From Cedecea colo (GTDB lineage Bacteria > Pseudomonadota > Gammaproteobacteria > Enterobacterales > Enterobacteriaceae): a stretch of DNA of 64,000 bases. Of this stretch, positions 1 to 11,091 are shown piece by piece. Numbering within the stretch: position 1 is the first letter of the stretch; each line of letters begins with the position of its first letter. Location of the stretch: positions 1 through 64,000 of the forward strand of contig NZ_SOYS01000007.1 of assembly GCF_011808225.1 (NCBI RefSeq), read 5' to 3'. A program made the translations under genes and the position numbers. The notes below the pieces were generated by a model, which was not told the DNA's origin, did not search any database, and saw nothing but the letters and a program-made list of their open reading frames with translations.

Positions 1-207
<207 letters not shown>

Positions 208-373
208 AAAGTCTGATGTGCTGCAACTCGTGCAGCGGTGCTCAAAGATTACTTTCAAATAATTCACTTAAATGAATTACTGTCTGGTCACTCTTCAAGA
301 CTTGATATTTTTTTGCACCCGAAGATGCTGAGATATCAATCCTGCGAGTGCCCACACAGATTGTCTGATAAAT

Positions 374-385
374 TGTTAAAGAGCA
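374..385 (-). promoter_or_regulatory. rrn leader boxA antitermination element
   Basis: On the minus strand the leader reads TGCTCTTTAACA, the canonical boxA of enterobacterial rrn leaders. It is bound by NusB/NusE to make rRNA transcription resistant to termination. It lies between promoter P2 and the 16S gene, as expected. Confidence 0.9.
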
Positions 386-424
386 GTGAGTTACGCGCTT
401 TCGCCGGGTAACTCGAGGTGGCGT

Positions 425-452
425 ATATTACGCTTTCCTCTTTCAGAGTCAA
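425..452 (-). promoter_or_regulatory. rrn P2 promoter
   Basis: On the minus strand: -35 TTGACT (447-452), 16-bp spacer, -10 TAATAT (425-430), followed by a GC-rich discriminator. It lies about 95 bp downstream of P1, the usual tandem rrn arrangement. Confidence 0.9.
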
Positions 453-522
453 GCGTTTATTTTCGCTTTCGTCTGCCTGACGGGCCGGTTTGTAAGCCGT
501 TGTGCCGTGTCAGTGGAGGCGC

Positions 523-550
523 AGTATAGGGATTTTTCGGAACGTGACAA
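523..550 (-). promoter_or_regulatory. rrn P1 promoter
   Basis: On the minus strand: -35 TTGTCA (545-550), 16-bp spacer, -10 TATACT (523-528), followed by a GCGCC discriminator typical of stringently controlled rrn P1. The A/T-rich stretch at 551-680 would carry the UP element and Fis sites; individual Fis sites were not resolved. Confidence 0.9.
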
Positions 551-651
551 GCGTTTATTGCAAATAAATTACTAAACGCCTTCTTTTTCACCAAAACGGC
601 TGCAAAACCCATGTAACGCGGGATATTTGCTGTTTTAATCATCAAAAAAAG

Positions 652-665
652 ATGCCAGATGGCAT
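652..665. promoter_or_regulatory. Palindrome upstream of yieP, candidate GntR-type operator
   Basis: A perfect 6-bp inverted repeat, ATGCCA-GA-TGGCAT, lies 36 bp before the chosen yieP start. FadR-type regulators commonly bind such short palindromes in their own promoters, so autoregulation is a reasonable inference. The match to a YieP consensus was not tested. Confidence 0.4.
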
Positions 666-701
666 ACTACAAAAAGAATCATGGCTAAAGGAATTGCACA
701 A

Positions 702-1409
702 ATGTCTTTATCTGCCCAACAGCTCGCGGCCCAGAAGAATCTTTCATATGTTCTTGCGGAGAAACTAGCCCAGCAAATCCTGCGTGGGGAATATGAAGCG
801 GGTAGTATTTTGCCCGGTGAGATAGAACTGGGTGAGCTGTTCGGGGTTAGCCGCACGGCCGTACGAGAAGCAGTAAAGACATTAACCGCAAAAGGAATGG
901 TTTTGCCCCGCCCGCGCATCGGCACTCGCGTTATGCCCCGCAGCCACTGGAACTTCCTTGATAAGGAGCTGCTGACGTGGTGGATGACGGAAGAGAACTT
1001 CAACGATGTAGTGAATTACTTCCTTGTCATGCGTAACAGCCTGGAACCTCAGGCCTGCTCACTCGCCGCGATAAACGGTAATAAAGAACAAAAGGCATAT
1101 CTCAACGAGAAGATGGCGGAGATGGTCAAGCTAAAGACTACCTTTGACCGCGAACGCTGGATAGAGGTGGACATGGCCTACCATGAACACATCTATGAAA
1201 TGAGCGGTAACCCTTTCCTGAGTTCTTTCGCAAATCTGTTCCGTTCTATCTATTACAACTACTTCACGGCGATAACCAACGATGAAGTCATCAAGCTCGA
1301 TTTACATCGGGCCATTGTTGATGCCATTAACCGGGGAGATAGCCAGGCTGCATTAACCGCCTGCCAGGCGCTCTTAAAGGAACCTTTCGCTGACAACCAC
1401 GCAGGTTAA
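702..1409 (+). CDS. yieP: FadR/GntR-family transcriptional regulator YieP
   Basis: A 235-aa regulator. An N-terminal winged helix-turn-helix (about residues 12-75; 'LFGVSRTAVREAVKTL' is the recognition region) is followed by an all-helical FCD effector domain with the metal-type residues D..H (VDMAYHEHIYE). The start at 702 gives MSLSAQQLAAQ, as in E. coli YieP, and has AAGGA 8 bp upstream; an in-frame ATG at 681 would add 7 residues. It lies between an rrn operon and rbsR as in E. coli, but the intervening hsrA gene is missing, leaving 13 bp to the rbsR end. The effector is not known from the sequence. Confidence 0.92.
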   Translation: MSLSAQQLAAQKNLSYVLAEKLAQQILRGEYEAGSILPGEIELGELFGVSRTAVREAVKTLTAKGMVLPRPRIGTRVMPRSHWNFLDKELLTWWMTEENFNDVVNYFLVMRNSLEPQACSLAAINGNKEQKAYLNEKMAEMVKLKTTFDRERWIEVDMAYHEHIYEMSGNPFLSSFANLFRSIYYNYFTAITNDEVIKLDLHRAIVDAINRGDSQAALTACQALLKEPFADNHAG

Positions 1410-1422
1410 ATAAGAGGCCGTA

Positions 1423-2415
1423 TTAAACTGAACCGCGTTCCACCAGCTCCGGTGTCAGTAACAGTCGCTGTTGAGCCAGCGTAGGCTGCGCCATGCGATG
1501 AATTAACACGTCCACGGCCAGCTCACCCAGTTCATCTTTGGGCTGGTGAACAGTCGTGAGCGGCGGTGCCATATATCGCGCCAGTTCAATATCATCATAA
1601 CCAACCACGGCCATATCCTTCGGCACGCTCAAACCCGCCTGATACAGCGCATGATAAGCGCCCACCGCCATCGCATCGTTTCCGGTGAATACCGCATGAG
1701 GCGGTTGCTCCAACGCCAGAAGAGAATTCATGGCCGTAAATCCGCCCTGAAACTCAAAATCGCCAATGATTTCATAACCCGGATGAATTACCAGCCCCGC
1801 ACCGTTCATTGCTTTGCGATAACCTTCAAGGCGCAATCTGGCGGGCGTTTTATCCTGTGACCCGGCGATACAGGCAATGCGGGTGTAACCATTATCGATA
1901 AGATGCTGAGTCGCCATTTCGCCCCCCAGCAGGGAGTTATCCTGAATCACGTCGCTTTCACCTTCAAAAGGCGCCCAGTCCATCATCACCGTTGGAATGG
2001 AAGGATAGCGATTCATTATCTCAGCCGAAGGCAGATGGGTTTCGGTACACAGCAACAGCAGGCCATCGACGCGTTTTTGCATCAGCGTCTCCAGATTGCG
2101 GTTCATGCGCTGCTCATCGCCTTCTGTATTGCACAGCACCAGACTGTATCCGCGCTCGAAGCAGCTACGTTCAACGCCGCGCACCAGCTCAGAATAGAAC
2201 GGGTTGCTGCTGGCGGTGATTAGCATGCCGATGGTGTGGGTCTGGTTTAGCTTGAGGCTACGCGCCAGCGCGGAGGGCGCATAGTTCAGCGTTTTGATGG
2301 CTACATCGACCTTTTCGCGAATAGCCTCGCTCACGAAGCGGTCGTTATTGATGACGTGAGAAACCGTCGAGGTGGAGACGCCCGCGAGGCGAGCGACATC
2401 TTTCATGGTAGCCAA
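1423..2415 (-). CDS. rbsR: Ribose operon repressor RbsR
   Basis: A 330-aa LacI/GalR-family repressor. The N-terminal helix-turn-helix ([20 protein letters not shown], from residue 4) and the hinge with [11 protein letters not shown] are followed by a periplasmic-binding-protein-like ribose-sensing domain. Length and sequence match E. coli RbsR. It is the last gene of the rbs operon and starts 2 bp after rbsK. In E. coli it represses the operon by binding the palindrome AGCGAAACGTTTCGCT, and two such palindromes lie upstream of rbsD here. The 3' end abuts yieP tail to tail, with no hsrA between. Confidence 0.96.
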   Translation of the reverse strand: MATMKDVARLAGVSTSTVSHVINNDRFVSEAIREKVDVAIKTLNYAPSALARSLKLNQTHTIGMLITASSNPFYSELVRGVERSCFERGYSLVLCNTEGDEQRMNRNLETLMQKRVDGLLLLCTETHLPSAEIMNRYPSIPTVMMDWAPFEGESDVIQDNSLLGGEMATQHLIDNGYTRIACIAGSQDKTPARLRLEGYRKAMNGAGLVIHPGYEIIGDFEFQGGFTAMNSLLALEQPPHAVFTGNDAMAVGAYHALYQAGLSVPKDMAVVGYDDIELARYMAPPLTTVHQPKDELGELAVDVLIHRMAQPTLAQQRLLLTPELVERGSV

Positions 2416-2417
2416 GA

Positions 2418-3347
2418 TTACCCCTGCTGCTGCAAGAACTCGTCGATTTCATTACGCCACGGCACGGAAGGCTGCGCGCCTTTACGTGTTACGGCAATAG
2501 CGGCGGCGGCGTGCGCAAAACGAATCGCCTCATTCATCGGTTTCTCTTCCAGCAACGCCGTCACCAGCGCACCGTTAAAAGTATCCCCGGCGGCAATCGT
2601 ATCCACAGCTTTAACCTTAAAGCCCGGAACGCGCTGCCCTTTGCCCTGTTCGCTCAGCCAGACGCCGCGGCTGCCAAGCGTAATAATGACGGTTTCAATA
2701 CCTTTATCGTGTAATGCCTGAGCGGCTTTCGCTGCATCTGCGTCATTTTCAACACGAATGCCGGTGAGCTTTTCCGCTTCGGTTTCATTCGGGGTGATCG
2801 TATCCACCAGCTCCAGCAGCTCGTCCGATAATGCACAGGCAGGTGCGGGATTAAGCACAACTTTGGTCTGATGCTGATGAGCAATCTTAGCCGCAGCCAG
2901 CACGCTTTCCAGCGGCGATTCCAGCTGCATCAGCAGTGCGGAGGCCTCTGCAATTTTCTGCTGGTGCTTTGCTACCAGTTCGGGCGTTAACGCGCCGTTC
3001 GCACCAGCATGAATACCAATGACGTTTTCCCCGGCGCCGTTAACGAAGATTAGCGCAACGCCGGTGGCGGCTTCTTTAATAGTGCTGATGGAAGAGGTAT
3101 CTATTTTATCGCAGGCGAGTTGCCTGCAAACGCGGCTGCCGGTGTCATCGCCGCCGACGCAGGCAATAAAGGCAATATTGGCGCCGCTGCGCCCAGCTGC
3201 AACTGCCTGGTTTGCGCCCTTCCCGCCGAACGCGACCTGGTATTCCTGCCCGGTAACCGTTTCACCCGGCGTTGGAAAATGTTCGAGGTTAAGGATATGG
3301 TCAGCGTTAATACTGCCGAGGACAACGAGACTGCCTTTCGTTTTCAT
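2418..3347 (-). CDS. rbsK: Ribokinase
   Basis: A 309-aa PfkB-family sugar kinase that phosphorylates D-ribose to ribose 5-phosphate with ATP. The N-terminal signature [13 protein letters not shown] and the C-terminal catalytic motif [13 protein letters not shown] (with the base Asp) are both present. It lies between rbsB and rbsR in the ribose operon and acts in the cytoplasm after RbsABC import. The 70-bp gap to rbsB contains a short inverted repeat (GTGGCGCA/TGCGCCAC-type, near 3365-3395) that may act as an mRNA-stabilising hairpin after rbsB. Confidence 0.96.
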   Translation of the reverse strand: MKTKGSLVVLGSINADHILNLEHFPTPGETVTGQEYQVAFGGKGANQAVAAGRSGANIAFIACVGGDDTGSRVCRQLACDKIDTSSISTIKEAATGVALIFVNGAGENVIGIHAGANGALTPELVAKHQQKIAEASALLMQLESPLESVLAAAKIAHQHQTKVVLNPAPACALSDELLELVDTITPNETEAEKLTGIRVENDADAAKAAQALHDKGIETVIITLGSRGVWLSEQGKGQRVPGFKVKAVDTIAAGDTFNGALVTALLEEKPMNEAIRFAHAAAAIAVTRKGAQPSVPWRNEIDEFLQQQG

Positions 3348-3417
3348 TTTTCTGTCCGGTTAAGTGCGCCACTTTGAACTTACAAAGTGGCGCGATGCCC
3401 TGCTTTTATCTGTCGTC

Positions 3418-4305
3418 TTATTTGGTGACCAGTTTCAGGTCAACCGGGATATTCGACTCAACTTTTTCGCCCTTCAGGACTTTATCCGCCGTTTCAACGC
3501 CGATAACACCGATCTGGTCAGCCATCTGCGCCACGGTTGCGCCCAGCTTGCCGCCTTCAACCGCTTTTACGCCGTCATCGGTGCCGTCGAAGCCAACAAC
3601 CAGCACGTCAGATTTGCCTGCCGTTTGCAGCGCGCGCAGTGCTCCCAGCGCCATTTCATCGTTCTGAGCAAACACGGCCTGTACATCCGGATGTGCGGTC
3701 AGCAGGTTCTGCATGACGTTCAGGCCCTTAGTACGGTCGAAGTCAGCAGGCTGGCTCGCCAGTACGGTAAATTTGTGTGCCGCGGTAGCCTGTTTGAAAC
3801 CTTCACCACGTTCGCGAGCCGCAGATGCACCGGCGATGCCCTGCAGTTCGATAACTTTCGCGCCATCGCCCAGTTTCTTAGCGATAAAGTCACCCGCCAT
3901 TTTACCACCGGCTACGTTGTCAGAAGCGATATGGCTGACCACGGTGCCCTGGTTTGCCATACGGTCGAGGGTAATTACCGGGATTTTAGCCTGATTAGCC
4001 ATTTTTACCGCGTTGCCCACCGCATCGGAATCGGTTGGGTTGATAAGCATCAGTTTAGTGCCACGAACGGTCAGGTCCTGCACGTTAGCCAGCTCTTTAG
4101 CCGGGTTGTTCTGAGAATCCAGCACCACCAGGTTGTAACCCAGTTTGTCGGCTTCTTTCTGCGCGCCGTCTTTCAGCGAAACGAAGAATGGGTTGTTGAG
4201 CGTGGAAACAACCAGCGCGATGGTCTCTTTTGCCATGGCGTTCGCACTCACGGTGGCGCTCAGCGCAACAGCGGAAACCAGAGTAGCCAGTTTTTTCATA
4301 TTCAT
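3418..4305 (-). CDS. rbsB: Periplasmic D-ribose-binding protein
   Basis: A 295-aa substrate-binding protein of the ribose ABC transporter, also the ribose ligand for the Trg chemoreceptor in E. coli. A Sec signal peptide ([17 protein letters not shown]) ends at about [11 protein letters not shown] (residue 25). The mature part has two PBP1-type lobes with [13 protein letters not shown] and [14 protein letters not shown]. It lies in order rbsD-A-C-B-K-R. E. coli RbsB is 296 aa, so length is normal. Confidence 0.96.
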   Translation of the reverse strand: MNMKKLATLVSAVALSATVSANAMAKETIALVVSTLNNPFFVSLKDGAQKEADKLGYNLVVLDSQNNPAKELANVQDLTVRGTKLMLINPTDSDAVGNAVKMANQAKIPVITLDRMANQGTVVSHIASDNVAGGKMAGDFIAKKLGDGAKVIELQGIAGASAARERGEGFKQATAAHKFTVLASQPADFDRTKGLNVMQNLLTAHPDVQAVFAQNDEMALGALRALQTAGKSDVLVVGFDGTDDGVKAVEGGKLGATVAQMADQIGVIGVETADKVLKGEKVESNIPVDLKLVTK

Positions 4306-4333
4306 AGTCAGATGTCCTGTAGGGTTATGATTG

Positions 4334-5299
4334 TTACTGCTTTTTGTTGTCCACCAGCACCGCCAGTAAAATAACCACTGCTTTGACGATCATCTGGTAA
4401 TAAGAAGAAACACCTAATAAATTCAGCCCGTTGTTCAGGAAGCCTAAGATCAACGCACCGATCAGCGTCCCGACAATACGACCTTTCCCGCCCGCAAGGC
4501 TTGTACCACCCAAAACAACGGCGGCGATAGCATCCAGCTCATAGCCGGTACCCGCAGTTGGCTGCGCAGAGGAAAGCCGCGCCACTTCGATGATTCCGGC
4601 CAGCGAAGCCAGCAGACCACAGAGCGAATAAACGATAATTTTTACTTTATTGACGCTGATGCCGGAAAGACGCGTCGCCGCTTCGTTGCCGCCAAGCGCG
4701 TAAATGTAACGGCCCAGGCGAGTATGGTGCAGCATGTACCACGCGGCCAGGAAGACAATTGCCATAATCCAGACCGGCGCAGGAATACCCAGCGGGCGTC
4801 CGATACCGAACCAGCCAAAAAGATCGGCGTTATCCGAGAAGCCGGTATTTACCGGACTCCCGTTGGTGTAAACCATGGTCACGCCGCGTAATAACAGCAT
4901 CATTACCAATGTTGCGATAAACGCCTGTACGCGCCCTTTCGCAACGATAACGCCAGTCACGGCCCCGATGGCGGCACCTAGCGCCAGCGCCGCGGCAACC
5001 GCGACCAGCGCATTCACCTCTAAACCAACAATCGAGGCGGCTACCGCTCCGGTCAGCGCCAGCAATGAACCGACGGACAGGTCGATCCCGGAAGTAAGAA
5101 TAACCAGCGTCATTCCCACCGCCATAATGGCGTTCACGGAGGTTTGCTGCAGGATGTTAAACAGGTTATTTACGGTGAAGAAGTTCGGGCTCAGGCTGGA
5201 AACAATCGCAATCAGCACCAGCAGGGCGATCAGCGATTTTTGATCCAACAGCCACGCTTTTGTGAACCAGCGACGGGACGAAACAGACTGGGTGCTCAT
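4334..5299 (-). CDS. rbsC: Ribose ABC transporter permease RbsC
   Basis: A 321-aa inner-membrane permease with about ten hydrophobic segments and the family motif [15 protein letters not shown] near residue 70. It forms the channel of the RbsA2C2-RbsB importer. The N-terminus has a short cytoplasmic leader ([17 protein letters not shown]). It begins directly at the rbsA stop codon, so the two are translationally coupled. Length equals E. coli RbsC. Confidence 0.96.
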   Translation of the reverse strand: MSTQSVSSRRWFTKAWLLDQKSLIALLVLIAIVSSLSPNFFTVNNLFNILQQTSVNAIMAVGMTLVILTSGIDLSVGSLLALTGAVAASIVGLEVNALVAVAAALALGAAIGAVTGVIVAKGRVQAFIATLVMMLLLRGVTMVYTNGSPVNTGFSDNADLFGWFGIGRPLGIPAPVWIMAIVFLAAWYMLHHTRLGRYIYALGGNEAATRLSGISVNKVKIIVYSLCGLLASLAGIIEVARLSSAQPTAGTGYELDAIAAVVLGGTSLAGGKGRIVGTLIGALILGFLNNGLNLLGVSSYYQMIVKAVVILLAVLVDNKKQ

Positions 5300-6811
5300 T
5301 TATACAGACTCCTGATTCACGCGATTTAGCTTACCGACGGCCGCCGCCATCAATGTTTCCTGGGTGGCCTCTTCACGAGTAAACACCCCACCGAGATGGC
5401 CTTCATGCATCACCATGATGCGATCGCTCATTCCCAGCACTTCCGGCATTTCTGACGAGACGAGGATGATGCTTAACCCATCGGCTTTAAACTGGTTAAT
5501 TAACTGATAAATCTCTTTCTTCGCCCCAACGTCGACGCCGCGTGTCGGTTCATCAAGAATCAATACTTTCGGACGCGTCATCAGCCCACGCGCAATCGCG
5601 ACCTTTTGCTGATTGCCGCCGGAAAGCAGGCCGATAGGCTGTTCGATGGAAGGCGTTTTAACGTTGAACAGACGGACAAAGTCCTGCACCGCCTGCTGCT
5701 CGTCTTTATGCTTCAGGCTGCCGACGTTGTGGCTGAAATAGCGTAGCGCGGTTAGCGACATGTTTTCTTTGACCGACATACCGAGCACCAGCCCATCGCG
5801 CTTGCGGTCTTCGGAGATATAAACGATACCGTTCGCCAGGCCATCCTGTGGGGAACGCGCCACGACTTCCCGACCATCCAGCGCAACATAGCCGCCGGTA
5901 CGCGGCAGCGCGCCGTAAAGCACTTTCATTAATTCTGTGCGGCCAGCGCCCATCAGCCCGGCAACGCCAAGGATCTCACCTTTACGTAAGGTAAAGCTGA
6001 CGTCATTCACGCCGGGTCCGGAGAGGTTATCAACGCGCAGACGAACGTCGCCCGGCTCTTTATTCAGCCGCGGATACTGGTCTTCAAGCTTGCGCCCCAC
6101 CATCATTTCGATCAGTGAATCTTCGGTTAGCGTCGCCACTTCACGTTCGGCAATAAACTGCCCGTCGCGAAAGACCGTCACATCATCGCAAACTTCAAAA
6201 ATCTCTTTCATGCGGTGAGAGATATAGACGATGCCGCGCCCCTGAGCCTTCAGCTCGCGGATAACGCGGAACAGAGATTCTGTTTCGGTATCGGTCAGCG
6301 CATCGGTAGGCTCATCCATGACGATGACTTTCGATTCAAAGCTCAGCACCTTGGCTATCTCAACCATCTGCTGATCGCCAATCGACAGATCGCCCACCAG
6401 CCGCTGGCTGTTAAAGCGCAGGTTCAGCTTCGCCAGCAGCTTATCCGCCTCGGCATACATCTTCTTCCATTCGATTCTGCCGAAGCGGTTGATGAATTCG
6501 CGTCCAAGGAAGATATTTTCCGCAATGCTGAGCTGCGGGATCAGGTTGAGTTCCTGATGAATGATACCGATGCCCGCTTCCTGTGAGGATTTCGGGCCGT
6601 TAAAGGTAGTTTCCTGGCCCAGCCATAACAGCGAACCGGCATCGCGTTGATAAATGCCGGTTAATACTTTCATCATGGTGGATTTGCCCGCGCCGTTTTC
6701 ACCCACCAGCGCCATCACGCGCCCCGGATAAACGTTCAGCGCGGCGCCGGAAAGCGCTTTTACGCCAGGGAACGATTTATCGATCCCTTTTAATTGCAGT
6801 AACGGTTCCAT
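5300..6811 (-). CDS. rbsA: Ribose ABC transporter ATPase RbsA (two nucleotide-binding domains)
   Basis: A 503-aa tandem ATPase. The first domain has Walker [10 protein letters not shown] (residues 37-45), a degenerate signature [13 protein letters not shown] and Walker [12 protein letters not shown]. The second has a degenerate Walker A (GLMGAGRTE), signature [14 protein letters not shown] and Walker [15 protein letters not shown]. This asymmetry is normal for carbohydrate-uptake CUT2 ATPases, where the second site is usually defective. It starts 7 bp after rbsD. It powers ribose import at the inner face of the membrane. Confidence 0.97.
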   Translation of the reverse strand: MEPLLQLKGIDKSFPGVKALSGAALNVYPGRVMALVGENGAGKSTMMKVLTGIYQRDAGSLLWLGQETTFNGPKSSQEAGIGIIHQELNLIPQLSIAENIFLGREFINRFGRIEWKKMYAEADKLLAKLNLRFNSQRLVGDLSIGDQQMVEIAKVLSFESKVIVMDEPTDALTDTETESLFRVIRELKAQGRGIVYISHRMKEIFEVCDDVTVFRDGQFIAEREVATLTEDSLIEMMVGRKLEDQYPRLNKEPGDVRLRVDNLSGPGVNDVSFTLRKGEILGVAGLMGAGRTELMKVLYGALPRTGGYVALDGREVVARSPQDGLANGIVYISEDRKRDGLVLGMSVKENMSLTALRYFSHNVGSLKHKDEQQAVQDFVRLFNVKTPSIEQPIGLLSGGNQQKVAIARGLMTRPKVLILDEPTRGVDVGAKKEIYQLINQFKADGLSIILVSSEMPEVLGMSDRIMVMHEGHLGGVFTREEATQETLMAAAVGKLNRVNQESV

Positions 6812-6818
6812 GCCGGCC

Positions 6819-7238
6819 TCAGAAAGTTACGCCAGCACAGAGAATGATATTCGCATAGGGAGAACACTCCCCGCTGCGAATAACCGCATGTGCATCAGCG
6901 GTGTGCTGCTTGAACTGTTCATGGCTGATATAGCGAACAGCAATGGTGTTTCCCTGATGTTGTTGCAGTTGCTCGAGGTGTTTGAGCAACGTTTCGTGGA
7001 GCTGTGGATTATGTTGTTGAATTTCCTGAGCGAGGATAGCGGATTCAACCTGCATCTCTTGCGTTACGACATCCACGACCTGCATAAAACCCGGCACGCC
7101 GTGAGTCAGAGCCAAATCAATACGCTGCGTACTACGCGGAATTGGCAATCCAGCATCGGCAACCACCAGCGTGTCGGTGTGGCCAAGACGGGAAATAACG
7201 GACGAGATATCAGCGTTGAGAACGGTACCTTTCTTCAT
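6819..7238 (-). CDS. rbsD: D-ribose pyranase
   Basis: A 139-aa enzyme of the RbsD/FucU family that interconverts beta-pyran and beta-furan ribose so that ribokinase gets the furanose. The conserved catalytic His20 (SRLGHTDT) and Asp28 (VVADAG) are present. It is the first gene of the ribose operon, with a good GGAG ribosome site 8 bp before the start. The promoter region with RbsR-type operators lies immediately upstream. Confidence 0.96.
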   Translation of the reverse strand: MKKGTVLNADISSVISRLGHTDTLVVADAGLPIPRSTQRIDLALTHGVPGFMQVVDVVTQEMQVESAILAQEIQQHNPQLHETLLKHLEQLQQHQGNTIAVRYISHEQFKQHTADAHAVIRSGECSPYANIILCAGVTF

Positions 7239-7252
7239 TTTCTTACTCCACT

Positions 7253-7268
7253 AGCGAAACGTTTCGCT
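7253..7268. promoter_or_regulatory. RbsR operator, proximal
   Basis: A perfect 16-bp palindrome, AGCGAAACGTTTCGCT, begins 15 bp upstream of the rbsD start codon. It matches the LacI-type operator bound by E. coli RbsR. Confidence 0.85.
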
Positions 7269-7334
7269 GATCGGGAGTGTAAGAAATGTAGCGGCGACAA
7301 AACAACCATCAGGTTATGAAAATGTGATCGCCAT

Positions 7335-7346
7335 CGAAACGTTTCG
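7335..7346. promoter_or_regulatory. Second RbsR-like operator
   Basis: CGAAACGTTTCG is a perfect 12-bp palindrome sharing the core of the proximal RbsR operator, with centres 80 bp apart. It could be an auxiliary operator for repression or looping. TGTGA motifs at 7323 and 7372 hint at CRP binding nearby, but neither has a good second half-site. Confidence 0.55.
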
Positions 7347-7462
7347 CTCCTTCCTTTAACGGACGGCGAAATGTGAGCGCGCACGTTCAAAAAAATGAGT
7401 AACAGGATAAAAGGTGGCTTTTATTTTTGGCAATTCAAGCCGTTGATTTTGATGGGGTTAAG

Positions 7463-7498
7463 AAAAAAGCCAGAAGACTACGCATTTCTGGCTTTTTT
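7463..7498. terminator. Terminator between kup and the rbs promoter region
   Basis: A 13-bp perfect stem (AAAAAAGCCAGAA / TTCTGGCTTTTTT) with a 10-nt loop lies 6 bp after the kup stop. Flanking A and T runs make it able to work in both directions. Confidence 0.9.
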
Positions 7499-7503
7499 CC
7501 AAA

Positions 7504-9372
7504 TTAAATCTCGACCTGGGTGCCCAGTTCGATAACCCTGTTTGGTGGGATTTCAAACTGGTCCGGCGCTCGCAGGGCGTTGCGCTGAAGCGCGAGGAAC
7601 AGCTTGCCGCGCAGACGCAGATACCATGGGCGTTTGCCGATGATCAGCGACTCGTGTGACATAAAGAACGAGGTTTCCGTCATTCTGCAGCTGAGTCCTT
7701 CCAGACCACAGCGGTGGAAAATTTCTTCCATATTTGGCGTTTCACGCCAGCCGTAACACGCCACCACGCGCCAGAAGGTCGGCGAAAGCTGCTCGATAGA
7801 AACACGCTTCACGTTGTGGACGTAAGGCGCATCTTCCGTTCGCAGCGTCAGGAATACCACTCGTTCATGCAACACTTTGTTGTGCTTCAGGTTATGCAGC
7901 ATCGCAAAAGGAATGACGTTTAGCGCACGGGACATATATACCGCTGTGCCGGGAACGCGTACCGGCGGCGATTTCTCCAGTGATACGATCATCGCATCCA
8001 GAGAGTTACCGTGTTCATGCATGCGCCTGAGCAGGCGGAAACGTTCGCTCTTCCAGGTAGTCATGATGATAAACATCACCAGCGCCAGACAGAGCGGGAG
8101 CCAACCACCGGAAAATATTTTAATGACGTTTGCCGAAAACAGCGGAATATCGATACACAGGAAACCAACGCCCATCAACAGGACGGCAAGGCTGTTCCAG
8201 TGCCAGTTTTTGCGCGCCACGGTGCATGAGAGAATAGAGGTCAGTACCATGGTGCCGGTTACCGCAATGCCGTAGGCCGCCGCCAGATTGCTGGAATGCT
8301 CGAAGCTGACAATCACAATCACCACGGAGATGTAGAGAAGCCAGTTAATCGCCGGAACGTAAATCTGCCCGGACTCCATTTCCGAGGTATGGATAATGCG
8401 CATAGGCGACAGATAGCCCAGACGTACCGCCTGGCGAGTCAGCGAGAAGACGCCGGAAATAACCGCCTGAGAGGCGATAACCGTAGCGAGCGTAGCCAGA
8501 ATCATCAGGGGAATAAGCGCCCAGTCGGGTGCCAGCAGGAAGAACGGGTTTTTGATAGCCTCCGGCGTTTTTAGCAGCAGCGCGCCCTGGCCAAAGTAAT
8601 TCAGCACCAGCGACGGCAGTACTACGGTAAACCACGCAATGCGGATCGGGAACTTACCGAAGTGGCCCATGTCCGCATACAGCGCTTCCACGCCGGTAAT
8701 CGAAAGCACGACCGCGCCAAGAGCAAAAAACGAAATCGTTTTGTATGCCAGGAAGAAATGCACGGCCCATGCCGGGTTCAGCGCCTGAAGCACTTCCGGG
8801 TTAGCGATGATGCTGCGTGCGCCCAGCACGGCCAGCACCAGGAACCAGAGCAGCATCACCGGAGCAAACAGCTTGCCCACCATGCCCGTGCCGTGTTTCT
8901 GAATAATAAACAGCAGCGTCAGTACGATTATCGACAGCGGAACGATATAGGTATCAAGCTGCGGAGCGGCTATCTCAAGCCCTTCAATGGCCGACATTAC
9001 CGATATTGCCGGGGTTATCACTACCTCACCGTAGAAGAAGCTGCCGCCGATCAATCCCATGATCACCAGCACCGAGGTCATTTTTGCCGAGGTGTTACGC
9101 CCCGCCAGTGACATCAGCGTTAAAATACCACCCTCACCGGCGTTGTCCGCCCGCATGACAAAAGTAAGATATTTAACGGAGACGACTAAGATCAGCAGCC
9201 AGAAAATTAAGGATAAAAAGCCGAATACGGCTTCTCGTTCTACACCAAACCCGAACTGACCGGACAGACATTCACGGAGGGTATAAAGCGGGCTGGTGCC
9301 AATATCCCCGTACACCACACCAATTGCAGCCAGCGTAATAGCCGGCAATGATTGTTTATTATCAGCGCTCAT
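7504..9372 (-). CDS. kup: Low-affinity potassium transporter Kup (TrkD)
   Basis: A 622-aa inner-membrane K+/H+ symporter of the KUP/HAK/KT family, identical in length to E. coli Kup. The N-terminal family signature [15 protein letters not shown] is at residues 18-32, followed by about 12 transmembrane segments and a ~190-aa cytoplasmic C-terminal domain (from about residue 440). It is transcribed away from ravA, sharing a 225-bp divergent promoter region, and ends in a strong terminator. It takes up K+ mainly at low pH. Confidence 0.97.
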   Translation of the reverse strand: MSADNKQSLPAITLAAIGVVYGDIGTSPLYTLRECLSGQFGFGVEREAVFGFLSLIFWLLILVVSVKYLTFVMRADNAGEGGILTLMSLAGRNTSAKMTSVLVIMGLIGGSFFYGEVVITPAISVMSAIEGLEIAAPQLDTYIVPLSIIVLTLLFIIQKHGTGMVGKLFAPVMLLWFLVLAVLGARSIIANPEVLQALNPAWAVHFFLAYKTISFFALGAVVLSITGVEALYADMGHFGKFPIRIAWFTVVLPSLVLNYFGQGALLLKTPEAIKNPFFLLAPDWALIPLMILATLATVIASQAVISGVFSLTRQAVRLGYLSPMRIIHTSEMESGQIYVPAINWLLYISVVIVIVSFEHSSNLAAAYGIAVTGTMVLTSILSCTVARKNWHWNSLAVLLMGVGFLCIDIPLFSANVIKIFSGGWLPLCLALVMFIIMTTWKSERFRLLRRMHEHGNSLDAMIVSLEKSPPVRVPGTAVYMSRALNVIPFAMLHNLKHNKVLHERVVFLTLRTEDAPYVHNVKRVSIEQLSPTFWRVVACYGWRETPNMEEIFHRCGLEGLSCRMTETSFFMSHESLIIGKRPWYLRLRGKLFLALQRNALRAPDQFEIPPNRVIELGTQVEI

Positions 9373-9597
9373 AGACTAATCTTTTGTTGGAATCCTGCAA
9401 GCGTGTGCTTAGTCCCTTGGCCCACAAAAAGGCGCACAGTATGCACGATAATGGAAGAAATCGTATCCTTAAATGCAACTGGCTTAACTTAGGTCAGAGA
9501 AAAAAGGCTAGTTCATCAATCCATTAACGGGATTATGCAGAAGCGATATACTCGCCTTCCCGCACAGCGATAACCACGTAAGGACGCAAAGCTAATT

Positions 9598-11091
9598 ATG
9601 GCGCAACCACATTTACTGGCGGAAAGAATTTCACGGCTCAGCTCGTCGCTTGAAAAAGGATTGTTTGAACGTCAACACGCTATCCGGCTTTGCCTGCTGG
9701 CAGCCCTCAGCGGGGAGAGCGTCTTTTTATTAGGGCCGCCGGGCATCGCCAAAAGCCTGATTGCTCGTCGCCTTAAATTTGCCTTCAAACATGCCCGTGC
9801 TTTTGAGTATCTGATGACGCGCTTTTCTACGCCGGAAGAAGTCTTCGGGCCGCTGTCTATCCAGGCGCTGAAAGATGAGGGACGCTACGAGCGCCTCACC
9901 GCCGGGTATCTGCCGGAAGCGGAAATCGTCTTTCTCGATGAAATCTGGAAGGCGGGACCAGCCATTCTTAACACCTTACTTACCGCCATCAATGAACGCC
10001 GCTTCAGAAACGGAGCCAGCGAAGAGAAGATACCGATGCGTCTGCTGGTGGCCGCTTCCAATGAACTCCCCGAAGCCGACAGCAGCCTCGAAGCGTTATA
10101 TGACCGAATGCTGATCCGCCTGTGGCTCGATAAAGTGCAGGAAAAGGGTAATTTCCGCTCCATGCTCGTCAGCCAGCAGGATGAAAACGAAAATCCCGTA
10201 GCGGAAAGTTTGCAGGTGAGCGACGAGGAGTATTTCGCCTGGCAGCAGGATATCGGTAAAGTCGCTCTGCCTGATGATGTCTTTGAACTGATATTCACCC
10301 TGCGTCAGCAGCTTGATGAGCTATCGGGTGCGCCTTATGTTTCCGACCGACGCTGGAAAAAAGCGATTCGCCTGTTGCAGGCCAGCGCCTTTTTCAGCGG
10401 CCGGACTCTGGTCGCTCCCATCGATCTTATTCTTTTAAAAGACTGCCTGTGGCACGACACGGCCGCCATGAATCTGATGCAGCAGCAGCTGGAAATATTG
10501 ATGACCGGGAAGGCCTGGCAGCAGCACAAGATGCTCGGCACGCTCGGGGCTATCATACAGCGCCGTATCCAGATGCAGCAGCAGCATAGCGACCGCGAAG
10601 CCATCACCGTGAGCAAGCAGAGCGGGATGTTCAGCCGCCGCCCGCACTACCAGCTTCCCGATTATCTCACCGGGGAATCCCTGACGTTTCTGCTTCAGCA
10701 GCCGCTGAAACTGCATGATATAGAAGTTATCCACGTCGCGATAAACCGCGAGTCGCTGGCCCAGTGGCTGGTAAAAGGTGGGGAAATTCGCGGGAAACTT
10801 AACGGCATCGGTTTTGCCCAGTCGCTGAATCTGGAAGTGGACGCCACGCAGCACCTGGTTATCAGGGATGTCAGCCTGCAGGGAACCCGGCTGGCGATGC
10901 CGGGCAAACAGCAGCAGGGTATGCCGGATGAGATCAAACACCAATTCGACGATCTTGAAGCTTCTCTTCACCAGCAGCACGAGCGTTTTAACGCTCAGCA
11001 AAAATGTCTGTTTATCCAGAATGACTGGCTGGGCAAGATTGAAGCCAGCCTGCAGGACGTCGCCGCACAAATCAAAGAAGCCCGGCAATAA
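9598..11091 (+). CDS. ravA: MoxR-family AAA+ ATPase RavA
   Basis: A 497-aa AAA+ ATPase. Walker A GPPGIAKS is at residues 46-53, Walker B VFLDEI at 111-116, with sensor-1 AASNE. A C-terminal LARA-type discontinuous domain follows. In E. coli RavA forms a hexamer, binds the lysine decarboxylase LdcI and works with ViaA on respiratory complexes such as fumarate reductase. It overlaps viaA by one base (TAATG), so the two are co-translated. The 225-bp upstream region has a possible extended -10 (CGATATACT near 9547). Confidence 0.95.
   Translation: MAQPHLLAERISRLSSSLEKGLFERQHAIRLCLLAALSGESVFLLGPPGIAKSLIARRLKFAFKHARAFEYLMTRFSTPEEVFGPLSIQALKDEGRYERLTAGYLPEAEIVFLDEIWKAGPAILNTLLTAINERRFRNGASEEKIPMRLLVAASNELPEADSSLEALYDRMLIRLWLDKVQEKGNFRSMLVSQQDENENPVAESLQVSDEEYFAWQQDIGKVALPDDVFELIFTLRQQLDELSGAPYVSDRRWKKAIRLLQASAFFSGRTLVAPIDLILLKDCLWHDTAAMNLMQQQLEILMTGKAWQQHKMLGTLGAIIQRRIQMQQQHSDREAITVSKQSGMFSRRPHYQLPDYLTGESLTFLLQQPLKLHDIEVIHVAINRESLAQWLVKGGEIRGKLNGIGFAQSLNLEVDATQHLVIRDVSLQGTRLAMPGKQQQGMPDEIKHQFDDLEASLHQQHERFNAQQKCLFIQNDWLGKIEASLQDVAAQIKEARQ

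Noticed and set aside
9560-9597. GGACGCAAAGC before ravA resembles the core of a c-di-GMP-I (GEMM) riboswitch.
   Set aside because: Only about 11 nt match. The second aptamer stem and tetraloop receptor would have to lie within the ravA coding region, and no expression platform is visible. Chance similarity is likelier.
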